Part shown: positions 1 to 12,900 of the stretch, piece by piece
Numbering within the stretch: position 1 is the first letter of the stretch
Layout of the letters: each line of letters opens with the position of its first letter
Assembly (NCBI GenBank): GCA_014706295.1
Contig: JACSVZ010000007.1
Span: 57,922,975-57,986,974 of the forward strand
DNA length: 64,000 nt
Direction of reading: 5' to 3'
DNA from: Lycocorax pyrrhopterus obiensis
Taxonomy: Eukaryota > Chordata > Aves > Passeriformes > Paradisaeidae
Notes under the pieces: generated by a model
What the model was told of the DNA's origin: nothing
Seen by the model: the letters and a program-made list of their open reading frames with translations, nothing else
Database searches by the model: none
Program-made: the position numbers and the translations under genes

Positions 1-230
1 CTGTGTGGGCTTTCAGTGTTTATTCTACTAATTTGGTAGTGTAGCATGCAATAATTTGTCATATGTTACATATTCATACATCCAAAAAAAAAAAAAGGAA
101 AGCAAATTAAGGTTTCCTGGCTGTTTTATTATTTTATATGAACTCCTTAAAACTTGCTTTTTGATTTATTTTTCAATAAGTTTGGAAAAATGAAACAATT
201 TGCTGATGAATCTGAAATTTGTGGAGATTT

Positions 231-262
231 GATATATATATATATTTATCTATCTATCTACC
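231..262. repeat. (TA)n / (TATC)n microsatellite
   Basis: A run of alternating TA passes directly into several TATC units. It is a simple compound microsatellite inside the upstream intron. Confidence 0.85.
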
Positions 263-1440
263 TATGTCTATTCTTAAATATATGAAATGTTTATATCAGT
301 GAATTGCTGTTTAATATATCTTGTTGAAAAATGGTTATGCTCTTGTTCTCTGAAAATAAAGGCTTGTAATTCGAGTCTGCCTTTTTAAGAGTTTCCTCCA
401 ACGTTGTCTTAAGGTAGAGTTTGAAAAAGGAAGCAATTTATAAGCTGCCAAAATACAGCTCAGTGTCAAAGCAACCAAAGAATAAAATGACTCAAAAGAA
501 ATTGTTGCTCTTATTTTGAAAGTGAGTCGGAGTGGAGGAGCTTGCTTTGTGCACAGCTGCTATTGGCTGCACAAACCCCTCATTTCTGTGGCTAATGCTA
601 GATAGGAATATTAATAATACAACTCACACCTTGTCGTATTTTGCTGCTTGATCATCTTGTTTGGCACACCCCCGGTCATGTTCTGTGTGGCCATAATTCA
701 GGAAAGAAAACTCACTGGGGCACTGGTATTACAGTGCAGCAATCAAGGAGGCTGGGATTATGCAGATAATGAAAGGACTGGCTGGCATGTGTTTATCCAG
801 GAAAACTGGAGTGAAGTTTTAGCCAGCGAGGAGCTGCAGAGCCGCCTCCCGTGCCGGACCATGGCTGTGGCTCCCACGTCACAGCTGCCTTGAGGATCCA
901 GGGTGGGTAAGCAGAAATCAGGAGCACTGCCAGGCTCAGAGACTGTGTCAGCAGGATTGCTGCAAGGTTCTGCTGCCAAAAACCTCCAGCTCTTACAAGT
1001 CCTTCGTAATGTTGTCTTCCCTGTGCTGTTGCTGCTGTCAGAAGTGGTGTTTCAAGGAGGCTGATAATATTTTGTTGGAAAATACTCGACTACATTAACA
1101 TAGTTTGGAAAGATAGAGGGACTCTAGCATGAATCTGAATTCCAGTAGAAGAGAAAAGCAGTACTTTTTTCTTTTTTGTTTCCTTTTAATTTTCTTTTAA
1201 CAACTACAGTTTTAAAATCTAAACCTATCATTTCCTCAGAGACTAGAACTGACCCCTGTGAATTGCTTATAATTCAAAGTGTCGCTGTATTAGTCTGGAT
1301 AACTTCTGAAAAAAATGTGGAGTAGAAAATAAATGTTTGGCTTGGACCTAAAGGTGATTTAGTTGAGGGGCACTGTAAAGGATAAAATGATGAGAGGATA
1401 AAAGGAAGTATCTAAAATGAATCAAAGGGAAGCTAAATTT

Positions 1441-1500
1441 GATTGGGTTTTGTTTGGTTGGGTTTTTTTGATTGTTGTTTTTTTAATTTGTTTTGTTTTT
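1441..1500. repeat. T/G-rich low-complexity tract
   Basis: About 60 bases are made almost only of T and G, including TTTGTTTGGTTGGG-like runs. Similar tracts in the same orientation occur near 3.24, 17.1, 24.28 and 38.13 kb. No coding content is seen. Confidence 0.7.
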
Positions 1501-4500
1501 AAAAATCAAGAAGCTCTGTCCCTCTCTTGGTTTTTAAGTAGTTTGATCTTTAAATAATGTAGATTCTTCCAAGAGACCCATGATTTTTTGTTAAGTGGCT
1601 TCCATGCTCTTGTCAATGCATGAATAAGAAATAATAGAATGGGTGGGGAGGAAGTTGATTGTAATTTGACTTAAAAGCATGAATGTTTTGACCTCAGCGA
1701 TTGGCAGTTTGAAAAGAATGATTTGCTGTGCTGTTTGTGTGAGCATTTGGTTGTTTAGTGTTAATCACCATCCAGTTATGAATATAATTCACTCGTTAGA
1801 CAAGTGAATTAGACTATAGGCTGGTGCTGGACTTCTAAACATACCTTCAGTAAACACTCAGGTTAAAAGGAGGGATGTTATTTGAAGTGCTGTGTTGATG
1901 GAAATTTCATATTCATCTTGTGGAAATACCTTGTGGATGTAATGAAGGTAACGCTCGTCAAGTTGGAGAGGTCTGTAAAAATAAGAAATTTTTATTATAG
2001 CTTCTTATATAGTTAAAAGGTGTATTTTCTGAAATACAGTTTTGAGTGAGTAATTGTGAAATTTTCATGCCTAAACAAAGGATAGGGTGCTAGGGTTTCC
2101 TTTTTGGTGGGATGTTATTTTTCTTTGCTTTTCCTAGTGACCTATGTTTAGGCTCTTTAAGTTTCAAGTAGGATGCTTTTTGTTTGGTTTATAACTTGAC
2201 TACTTAAGCAGCTGACACCATTTACCATAGACCATTTAAGAATATTTTGTCTGTGCTTGCTGTAGCAAAGCAGTGGGGTCAGAGGAAAGCTGATCCTTAT
2301 TTTTTAAATGATACTTTTGTTTCTGGTTTTTAGAGCTTTGAGACAGATCAACATATGACCTGATCCTATCTGCAGAGTTCTCCTAGGCTTGAGAGGCCCA
2401 AAATCTGAAGAAGTATAGGATCAGTCCCCATGTTGTAACAGTTTTTCTTGTATTTCAGAATTAAGACCAGTTTTTGTGATGCTCAGAAATAATTCTCATT
2501 TGATTATATTAGCACTTTGCCTGAATCAGGATTGCTGAATCAGGTTCGGTATTTTTAAAGGTGAAGGGAGATGAGTGTTAATGTTTGTGTTGCTCTGGCT
2601 GGTGTGTTTTGTGGTAACATTTTAATAAAGCAGGGGCTGATTGCTGTGTTGAAGGATGTTCAAAAGGACTGTATTTGTATTCTACTTCAAAAGAGATTTT
2701 CAGTTTATTTTTTGCCTATCTTTTTGCTGAAGTTAAGACAAGTTTTGAAGTTGTCATTGAACATGCCAGGGCGTGAGCTGGTTCTCCTCCAGTTACCGGT
2801 AAAGAATTATGCTCAGAATAAAGGTAACATTTACTTTTAAAACCAAACTAGAATTACAGTTTTCAAAGTTTATATGTGAAAGTTATAAATCCAGGTTTTG
2901 TACCAGTAATGTTCTTAAATATTTTCATAGGCATGAAATACTGTGTTTCAGTTTGGTTTAAGAAAGGACATCAGCATTGCTTATTAGGCATGATAAAAAA
3001 GTTGTTTCATTTCGAAATACCAGTCCAGTGAGAATTTCGTATACCTCCTGTGTATTCTCCTCCATGGACATTCAGAAAACATTAGGAGTTTCAGGCACTA
3101 TAAGTCAGACATTTACTGTGGTCACAGGGTTGTTTTGTTTTTCTTTTGTCCCCCCTAAACATTTTCAAGTAGTTCTAAACTTCTTCCTACAGATTTCAAT
3201 GAGTTGATTACTTACAGTGAGAAAATAAACTTCCTGTTCTTTGTTGTTGTTGTGATTGGTTGGTTGCTTTTTGTTTGTTTTAGGAGCTCAGGAAGCCAAA
3301 AACCAGAAAATGACTGATGATTGTTATCTTAGACCTACCCAAAAGTTAAGGGTTAGTGGCAGCTTTCGAGGTGATGCCAAGGAAAGGTGGGATGATCAGG
3401 GAAGGGGGAAAACTGAGGGAAGTTTGTTGCTCAGTCACAGAATCAGGAAGCAGAGAGGAACTGGCCAGACCTGTTGTATGAGAGGAGCTGTGTCAGGTGC
3501 AGGGCAGGGAACTGGAGCTCCCTGATACCGGCACGAGTCGGGTCCAGCACAGAGGAGCCGAGCGAGCTCTGCTCCAGCCCATTTATCCTGCAAGTGAGAG
3601 GGGGGAAATGCTTCTGCTGGCAAACTGCGGTGGCTGAGCTTGCTCTGAGAGCTCAACCACTTCTCCCTCAGCCTTTTAAACGCTGAGCACTTTGTAACAT
3701 AGGAAACAGAAGAAAATTCAAGGCTTACTGGGTGTGCTGTTCCTTGGAGATAGTGAGGATGTGAAGAAATAATAATAAAATTTTATTCCTGAACAGGTAA
3801 AACTACGCTATTGTACAATAATACAATTTTGTTTGCCTTACAATGACTTTAATCAAAATACCAATGCATAAGCTTACCTCTGTCTACAAACTAGTTGAAT
3901 TTTGGAATAATTTTATTTTTTTCTCAGGTATATGAGCTATTGAAGGGAGGGCCAAGAGTAAATACTTGCCCCATGAGTGCCCTAAGGTGGTGCTGATGCC
4001 TCAAGGAAGGATTATCTCAGAGTGGGAAGAGTAATGCCCAAAGCAGAAGAACCTGTCATTTTCCTCTTTGTTACACAAGCAGCCTTTTTAATTTCCTCTG
4101 CCTTGCTGTGTCCTGATTGAAACCTTGCATTAGGCCAGGGCATCCCGGGTGCCCAGGTACAGCTGTGTGCACGGAGACAGGATGTCTGCCTCAGATATTA
4201 GATGAGAGGAGTCTCCTGTAAAACGATGAAAAACCATCAGGCCTTTGCCTGGGCAAAAACTACTTGGGTACGCCTGAACCATCTCTTGGAGGTTTGGAGT
4301 GTGTAACTAGGAGTAACCATGTCTGTCCCATCACAGTTGTGTCCACAGCTAGAAACTCTCGAACACTTTTTCCAACATTTTGGATGAACGACTATAAGAT
4401 TTGGGAGCTGGAGAAGTGAGAGGGATGCTGTCAAGCTGGGTTCTAGGGCCCAGGTTGCCTGGTGCTCTTGTGATGGGCTCTGTGTCCCCTGTGGGGTCTT

Positions 4501-4766
4501 GTTCTCCCTCTGCTCACTGCTTGCTCTCTCCAGGCACTGCATGTCCCTCACAGTGCTGTGTCGTGGGAAACAGGGATTCCCTGTTGGTTTTGAGGTGCCA
4601 TATGTTTGAACCCAAAGAGATGTGCACACCTGTTCTGTAGTTAACTTGAGTCCTCAGTCAGGACCAAGGTTGTACACAGCCACATGGAACTGTTTCTTTA
4701 AAAAGAGAAATAACCCCAGCCAAACCACACTAATGTGAAAGTGGGAAGTAGGGATGTGCCAGCTAA

Positions 4767-4782
4767 TGGTGGTGGTGGTGGT
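4767..4782. repeat. (GGT)n microsatellite
   Basis: Five GGT units in a row lie inside the upstream intron. Confidence 0.75.
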
Positions 4783-7700
4783 TTGCTGGGCAAGGAGTTT
4801 GCAGTCTGTTGTATGTATTCTTTCTTTTTAGCAGAATCACATTTAAAGCAGATCCTTTTAGCCTTCATTTCAAGTGAAAAGAAGTTCCTTTCTCAGCAGA
4901 ACAAACCATCATAGAAGCATTCAGTTTCTCATTTGCAGAATAAATGATTTTAAGTTCTCTCGAGTCCAGCATGGAAAAAGTATTCCATCGTTTTACCAGA
5001 TGCTGTGTTCTCCAAAACATCCCTTTTTTCAAATGGCTGTTTCTTAATGATCCACAGCTGAAGGTCCTTCCCTTTACTCTTGGCAGCCTGAGCTGTCTTC
5101 ATAAGGTGGAACAGGATCTCTCTTTCGTCCTAGGAAATAGTATTAATCCTGCCAGTATTGAACTGAATCCAGGATTACTAATCTGTCAGAACGCTGCTTT
5201 TAGTTATTACAGATGATATTCACGATATTTGAGAGTTGCATTCATGTTGTCAAAAACACGTGATGTGTTTGTCTGCGGTAACCTCAGAATTTCTAGAAGG
5301 GATTAGTTATATTAATATTAAACGATTGTGGTCTTTATTAGTAAAAATGAGTCAAGTTCTCTTAATAAAATGGTAATTTTCTAATTACATACTATATTTC
5401 TAAAGTAATGGCTTTTAAATACCAAGCATTTAAATTTGGCTTTTTAGTGGAATAATAAAGTGTTACAAAGGCTGTCAAGTAATTTAGGGTGAATTCAGAT
5501 CATTTAGTTATTTGTTTTTCTCAGTGTTTTCCTAGTAAAAGCTGCCTAACTAGTCTGTCTTTCTCATGAACTGTTTTTCCTGTTTGTATCAATTTGGTTG
5601 ATAACTATACAGAAGCAGAATAGTTGGGAGGAAGTCCCAAGATGTTTCAACTTTTCATTAGCAAAGTGATTGAGGAACAAGGAGGGTTCACTGAGATGTC
5701 TGAAACATCATTTTGTAGCTGTGTAGCAAGCTGGGCTCTGTCACGTCCATGAGAAAGAAGTCTGTGTGGAAAAGCACTGTCTCCAGAATGGGTTGCTTTT
5801 ATGTGTGCATTGTCTTTGCTTGTTTCAGTCTTTAAAAATCTAAATTTACATGGGTTTTCTGTAATTTCTTTTGAGTAATCCTTGCATGTTTGCAGGCTGG
5901 TGTAGGTAATATGTGGGGGAAAAAAAAGACTGGCAAATAGATAGGGTATTAGATAGACAGTTGATCTCTAGTGCTGCAGTTATCTCCTGTTTGGTATGGT
6001 GCTTTCTTACAGGATTTAGAACTTTAAATGTCTTGTGCAGGAAAGCCATTACTTAAAAAAACAACATGTGTGAGTGAAACTGCTGTAAAATCTTAGAAGC
6101 TAAATTCTGGTTAATTTGTGTTAAACCCTGAAACGAATTTACTGGAAGCTTCCTTGTTTGAATGAATGTGAGACATACAGATTCCTCAATGCAGCAGCTC
6201 AGAAAGAGTTACTCAACCAGGTTACTTTTCCAGTTGTGACTAAGGGGCCAATTAGCAGCATCCGGAATGAGACGGCAGCGCCTAGGTAAAAATAGATGGC
6301 ATTTGGAGAAGCCGGGGGCTGGCTTGGAGGAGGTCTTCGGCTGTAGACTGAGAGAAACAAGAGAAAGAGGCACCCTTCAGGAAGGAGTGTTATAGGAGTA
6401 GTACAGGACTGTGAGAAATTCCATCAACAAGCAAAGGTAGGAGCAGCCCAGAGGAATGGCAAAAAGCAATACCAGATTAGACCCTCAAACCAACAGGCCT
6501 CTGCTGCCAAAGGAATTCCTGAGCTGGGCTCTTACTCCCGTCTGACAAGAGCTATAAGGCTGGCATTGATATGAAAATGAAACAAGCTGTAGCATCGTCT
6601 GAAAACGACAGGAACCAGAGGTGTGGGTGTACAGCTCGCTAGATTGTTAGCTCTTATGTTCAGGATTGATACATTGATGCCTCTGTCAGAGGCAGGAGTA
6701 AGTCACACACGAGTGATGCTTCAGTTGATTTGCTTGAAGGCAATTAGTTGCCTACTGCTGGCATCTCTGAGACTAAATAATTAACATGCGAGGTACAGGG
6801 AGGAGAACTGGATCGGCTGGGATTTTGCTTTCTAGCCTTTACAGTTACAACTTAGTCCTGTGACCACAACTGCTTCAATGGTCCTTCTCTGCCGTTTTCA
6901 TAGGATACTGAAGCTGCTGGATTAGTATAGTTAAAAACTCTTTTGTTGCTCACTGACCTACTTTGGCTGCACGTTAGCTATTGGATTGGGAAAGGGCCAT
7001 CTGTATATGTGCCCGTTGGTACAGCCTGAGTGTAAAGAGAATGTAGGATGCTGTCTGCCTTCTCTTGATAAACCTCAGTCCAGTGGAGGCAATTACTTAA
7101 AATACTCAATTTTATTGTGAGTGGCTCTCTTCACTCGGCATTTAATAACGTATTAGTGAATTCGATGGAAGAAAGAGAAGGCATGAGGGATGCACCTGAA
7201 GTCCTGTCTTTAAATACAAAGGATGTGTGTAAGTTAAAGACTTCTTACTAGTGGTCTAGTAATGAGCTGGCTGCTTCCTAAAAAGTACGGGCAAGCCAGG
7301 GAAGGTGTGATCTGTGTATTCCCTTGGACAGATACAAAGCATGTTTGCTGATCTGTACCTGCAAAGGCTCTATATAAATGCTTTCAGACTGTTACCCTAA
7401 TTCACCAGTAGTGTATTAGATCACCTCACTTTTAGAGTTATCTGTATTTGTATAAACCTGCAAAGCACACACTTTTCCTGCTGAGTCTTTCTCCATTAAT
7501 TTTTCGTGGAATACATAACTGATGAGATTGCTCTTCCTTTTTATTTTTTCATTAGTAAGCAATGAGCTTTCTGCCAATTAGAGCAAAGGTGTAATCACAG
7601 TTGTAATGAACTAGAGTAACACTCCTTGACTTCAGTTTGGCCAGGGTGCCACCTCAAGATGAAGTTTGTGACCACAGCACAGCTGGGGATAAATATTGCT

Positions 7701-8922
7701 GGAAGTATAATTTCAGTTTATCATCTTCAACAGAGAAGCAGCTTAACTAATGAGTAGCTTGGAAGAGGTAGAGAGGGTAGCAGTTGATGATGAAGGGTAT
7801 TGTTTGGTAACCACAGAGGAAACGTTTTAATTATATTTAATGCCTAAACTGTTATGTCTGGTTAATATTTGTAACAGTCTAAACTAAGAAGGCTTTGCAA
7901 AGTGACTCGAAGCCCAGCAGAACTATACCTTTGGTTATGTTACTTGCAGGACATAACCTCGTCTGTATAGTTTCTAATTTTCTCAGACTTGTTCTTGAGG
8001 ACTTAATACAGAACTTTTAATTTGTTATGGGTCAAATATTTATTTTTAAAAGCAATATGCTGTTGTAGACGGATAGTGATATTGCAGAGGATCTAAGTAA
8101 TTTCTAGAGAAATTCTGGTGCCAAGGCCCAGTGATCATCAGATATATTTGTCTGTCCAGGAGCAGACAGCATTTCTGAGGAACAGAAACTCCTATGATGG
8201 ATTTGCACACCAGCAGGTAGATAATATTCTGCCTTAAAAACCCTGAATTTTTTTATTCAGTGTTTTTGAAGAGGTCAGAGGTAAAGATCTTCTGAAAAAA
8301 AGTCTGTGTACATTATGCTAGTGTGAGGTTATGATAAAAATTGTTCTTTAGACAATTGTAAGTATTCTGAAATTAGGTCTTTGCTCTCTAGAACCATGTT
8401 AGGGAGATAAAATGCCTACCCCATTTAGGGTTCAAGAAGCATAAAAAAAAGTTTCTGTTCAAAAGAGAGAAAAGTGGCCTAATATTCTGTCAGTCAATTT
8501 TGCAAGTTTTAGCAAAAATACCTGGTTTAGGTATAACAGAGCAATAGACTCTAAAGGTGGGTAATTACTAGTAAATGAGTTTCTCATTTACATTGCTTTG
8601 AAACCGAGCTGAGCCATTCTGTGATGGACAAGATCCTATTTCTAAAGGAATAGCTGTTATTTTTGCATAGACATGTGTAATGATAATACATAATAACATA
8701 AAATACCCAGCATAACACATATAAACTTGACAGGTTATAGATGAGTATTATATAAATGTCATGTTTTTGCATTCTATTGCTGAGTTGTTCCAGATCCTGA
8801 ATAATCTGAAGATCAAAAAGTTGCTGTAGAAGTGGTATAGAATGGCAGTGTGTTTCTGTGCACCAAGGAATGTGAGCAAGCTCTACAGTAATTACAAAAG
8901 CAAAATAAAGTAGATTTATATG

Positions 8923-8928
8923 TTTATT
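8923..8928 (-). terminator. Minus-strand AATAAA downstream of the coding-like block
   Basis: TTTATT on the + strand reads AATAAA on the minus strand, about 120 nt after the last stop of the block at 9.05-9.47 kb. Such hexamers are common in AT-rich DNA, so this is weak support only. Confidence 0.25.
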
Positions 8929-9045
8929 TCCTGTCATTTAGACATATGTACTGGGCTTGGCAATATGAAAAAGGGTGTTCCCTTAACTAACAGCCTGACT
9001 GATTTGAGTTACTGTCACAAGGTGTTGAATAACAGAGTGTGAGCC

Positions 9046-9465
9046 TCACGAATGACCGCGTCTCGGGACGGCTGGTGGAGCCTGAGCACTGGAACGCCTT
9101 TTGCAAGGAGTGTCTGTGGAAGGAGGGCTGGTGTGGGAACCGCCCTTCTTGACAGGGAAACCGCGTGGATTGTTTGTGGATGCAGAGTCCTCACGTAGCA
9201 TCTTCTGAGTAATGCTTTTGAGTTTCTTAGCTGGCAAGGAGCTATCCCAGCGTGCAGATCAGGATGTACCTTCAGGTTTTCCTGTGTTTTCCCGTGGCTG
9301 GGATGTAGCAGCGATTATGTTCTTATGCTCAGGAAACACAGTGGCTGGTGTCCCTGAGGGACTTGCTGCTGCAGATGGAGCATCCCTCTGCAACCCCAGC
9401 TTGCTTTTGGCATAACACTGAATCCACCTTGACGTGTTGGTTCTCATCTTGGACATCTCAGTGGG
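9046..9465 (-). pseudogene. Unrecognised coding-like block with one in-frame stop
   Basis: On the minus strand one frame runs from a pyrimidine-AG boundary at 9466-9468 down to a TGA at 9046-9048. It is interrupted only by a TGA at 9259-9261. The two halves (65 residues upstream, about 70 downstream) are in the same frame. Both are rich in Ser, Pro, Thr, Lys and Arg and begin around MSKMRTNTSRWIQCY and LPAKKLKSITQKML. The block is richer in GC and CpG than the surrounding AT-rich intron. A minus-strand AATAAA lies at 8923-8928, about 120 nt past the final stop. A further minus-strand segment starting at 9653 (MTEDAEISWEF) is in another frame and could be an upstream exon. I do not recognise a parent protein. 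It could be a decayed gene, a processed pseudogene, or chance. Confidence 0.35.
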
Positions 9466-11849
9466 CTGAAACTAGTAATTAAAAAGTAAATGAATAATGA
9501 AGGCCAAACCCCATGATTTTGTTGTTGTATCATGCTGGAGCTCACGCAGGAAAGAGGAGATAAGAATAAGAATGTGTAAGAAGTTGAGCTTTCAGTGTGT
9601 CCATTTGGGGACTTTCGAATGAATTCCCAGCTTATTTCTGCATCTTCTGTCATAACTTTGGGGTATGTTTACTAAATACTGTTTTTTTTTTTCTTACACA
9701 AACGTAGTATCTTAACCATGTGCAGTTCCATAAAATCCTTACTTCATTACACGCATTGTCCCCTCTGTGGAGGGAGTGAGAGAGCAAACAGTTGGATTGC
9801 GTAGCACGTTACTGGAAAATGTTGGGAGACTATTGTGGTAAATTAGCATAAAGTAGAACATGTTGCTGACTAAATTTATACTGCCAGATGAGAAGGGAGT
9901 GGAAGTTGTGTTTTCAGGGTTCAATTAAACTCTTCTCAATGTATAAACAGGGCTATAGAAATGTATATATTGTATGTATGTATATTATTTGAGCTAATAA
10001 ATGTGAATATTTTAAAATATAAGCCTGAGCTCTTAAGACAGTGGGTTATGTATGTAGAACAGCTCTCACATAATTATTTGTTTCACTCGAGAATGAAGTA
10101 TTCCTGTGACTTCTGGGATAAATTAGTGGGTCAGTATCAAGCAAAGTAGCAATTCTGGCACTAGCTCTGAGCCTGCTTGGATAAGAGTTATGTTTTGGGT
10201 TTCCTGTGCTCTTGGTTCAAGCTTTTTTGCAAGTGTCTGAGCATTTCTGTATAAATTTCATAGAGCAGCTCTGTAGTTGGACCAAAATGAATATTGCATA
10301 TTTTATTTGGACAGATGGCAGTTTCAGAGCACTTACTAAGCAAGATACAATTTCTGCATTCTTACAGGAAGCATGTACAGATATATAATTTCATCATTAT
10401 TTCATTATGTACTTAATGCACTGAAGAAATGAATTGCAATGCAAATCCTGGACTGCCTTGTGACTGCATTTAGAGTGGAAGCTAACTGTAAGATTTCTGT
10501 GACGTGTTTGTGTTCTTATATTTAATGATCATTACAGAGCACAGGCCTCTCATGTCATGCAGAAAAAAATTGTGATCTGGTAAGAATCTTATCAAAAGAA
10601 AGACAATAATCCTCTTAAGGATTCTTCTGTCTTAGGTCAGGAGGCCATCATGGGGTTTTTGCAAAGGTGTTTCTTAGTGTCCTGGAAATTGTAAACACTT
10701 GTAGATTTTTTTGCCATCCAAGGAGCCTGGAAACAATGTACTGTTCATTATAAATGGTTGGTCTTGCCATAATATTGCCATCAATTTACAATGCAAAAAA
10801 AAAATTAAATGGTACACATTGTAGTAAGATAAAGCTGAAGCTGCAATGTAATCCATCATTCTCTCTAAAATTAACAGAAAACAAGTATGAGATAAAAGAG
10901 ATTTGAGCATAGCATGACCAAGATGAAATAACGAGCTGAGACTTGGTGTCTCTATTGATGTTTTGGGTTCCAGTGCTCTCCTAAGAACTTGTGAATGGAT
11001 GGAGGATGGCAGGGTCCTAGAGCCCAGCCAGGCAATTAAAAATACACTAAAAAGCACCGTGAAGACCTGTTAGAGATTTTAAAGGAAAGGAAGACAGCAG
11101 TAGGGTGATCTCCATGCAGCATTAAGCTACATTGTGCAGCTTTGCTGTGTATTGGGTGTTTGAGAAATCCCTTGGAAAACAAGGTGGCTTTGTTTTTATG
11201 GTGTTCTTGCCTCTGCTCTTTGGGATGTGATTTACAGTACAGGAGCTGAGCACATAGGTGAGTTCAGCTTACTTTCCATTTGCTCTACCTGTAGCTTTTG
11301 CTATTCAAATGTCTACAGAAAAACCTGACTAATTCTGGTGTGCAGCTCCTCCTGGTAAGGGCTGAAAGGAGCTGGTGGAGGGCTCTGCACTGAAGGCTTT
11401 ACCAGCTAGAACTGAGCAGAGGTGTAAGGAGTAACACTTAGGGACTAATCCTGGAGTCTCATGAAACCCAGCTGCAAGGATTTTTAATGTAGAGTCAGTC
11501 TTGTCTTTGTAACCGAGCATGATGCTAAAATTTGGGAGGTCTTTTAAGTTTGTGGATATTTTGATTCTTACACTGAGAACGTTCTAACAACTCTGGGAGT
11601 TGCAAAGCATGAGCTGATTGTACTGTGTTTTAGTGTTGTCTCCCAGGTTTCTTTTTTTTAATACACTTGGCTAAGTTAACAGGTGAATGTCAGAAAAGAA
11701 CCAGAAACAATAAACTGTCCAACAAACAAACAAAAAACCGAAGTAGAGAGATGCTTATGTATATGTAAATGTAAAAATTAGAAAACAAACAGTGGGGATT
11801 TTTTTTGTCTTTTTCTTTCTTTTTATAAAGAACATTTACAATCCATTGC

Positions 11850-11865
11850 TTTTTTTTTTTTTTTT
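11850..11865. repeat. Poly(T) tract
   Basis: An uninterrupted run of about 16 T. No retroposon body was recognised next to it. Confidence 0.8.
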
Positions 11866-12544
11866 ACCTTCTTGGAGAAGTCTTGAAAAGTAACAATTAA
11901 GTGTTTCATATGTAATGCTAGATGGTGTTAGGCAGAAAGTGTGTTGCAAAGGTATCTTGATAACTTCTTCACTACCTCAGGTCAGTGTTTCAGCGGCAGG
12001 ACAGAAATGGGCAGCAGCTCTCTCTGGTGACTGCTCAGCAAACTCAGTGACTTCGGCTCTCTGAGTGAAGGGTAGCTTGTACTTTGAAAGTGCAATTCAG
12101 TAAAAACCTTCTTAAAACAACTGGCATGAGCTTTCTGAGCCAGCATAAAAGAAACTTGAGTCAGTCCAAGAAATTGGCCACAGTAACTCTCCGTGTTTCA
12201 GCAAAGTATTTTTGTCTTATTTTGGGACTTTTTATTCAATTTAGGGAATTGAAATAGTATTTATGTGTATTTTTGCCAGCTTTCTTGCTTCCCTGAAAAA
12301 AAAAGAGAAATCACCAATAATTGTTTCTAAAATATTAGTAAAAATTGGGTGGAGGGAGCAAAAGCAACCTACAAAACCTTTGATCAGCCTGGGGCTAAAA
12401 TATAAGTGTTAATTTGATGTCTAGGCAAACTCCTCCTAAGTAATGTAATTGGATATATTAAAGATGTCAGAGTGTCAAGAACCTCCAGATATGTGGCTGC
12501 TTAATCAAATTTAGCCCCTAATCTCTAACTCCTTCATTCTTGTT

Positions 12545-12900
12545 TTGCTTAAACACTTTGAGCTACTACTTTTTTTTCCTTTTAAAATATTTTGCTATTT
12601 TCATTGTGTACTTGTTCTCCAGGCGATTTTTTCTCTGTCTTCCAAGTCTTGTGCTCTACCTCATCCTCTCTCTCTTGGTCTTTTAATAATTTTTTATGTT
12701 GTTTCCTTGTCTTCTTTAGTTTCCCACTGTGTACCCTTCTCATAATATTCAGAGCTATTTTGCTGTTCCTCCATCTCTACTGAAATGTTTTGTTACATTT
12801 ATCTACCTGCTCTTTTTCCATTAATTTTGCTCTAAAGTCTTGTCATTTGAATCCTTTTCCTTACCTTCTCTTTTACCTTCTTTGACCTGGATCGTTTTTG
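12545..12900. other. Pyrimidine-rich stretch
   Basis: About 350 bases are strongly enriched for T and C on the + strand, with few purine runs. Long open frames on the + strand here (Phe, Leu, Ser, Cys) result from this bias and are not genes. It lies within the upstream intron. Confidence 0.6.

Noticed and set aside
4237..4629. 130-residue minus-strand open frame
   Set aside because: No recognisable domain, no splice or poly(A) context. Composition fits chance in non-coding DNA.
10674..11057. 127-residue minus-strand open frame
   Set aside because: Passes through a homopolymer run and shows no family features.
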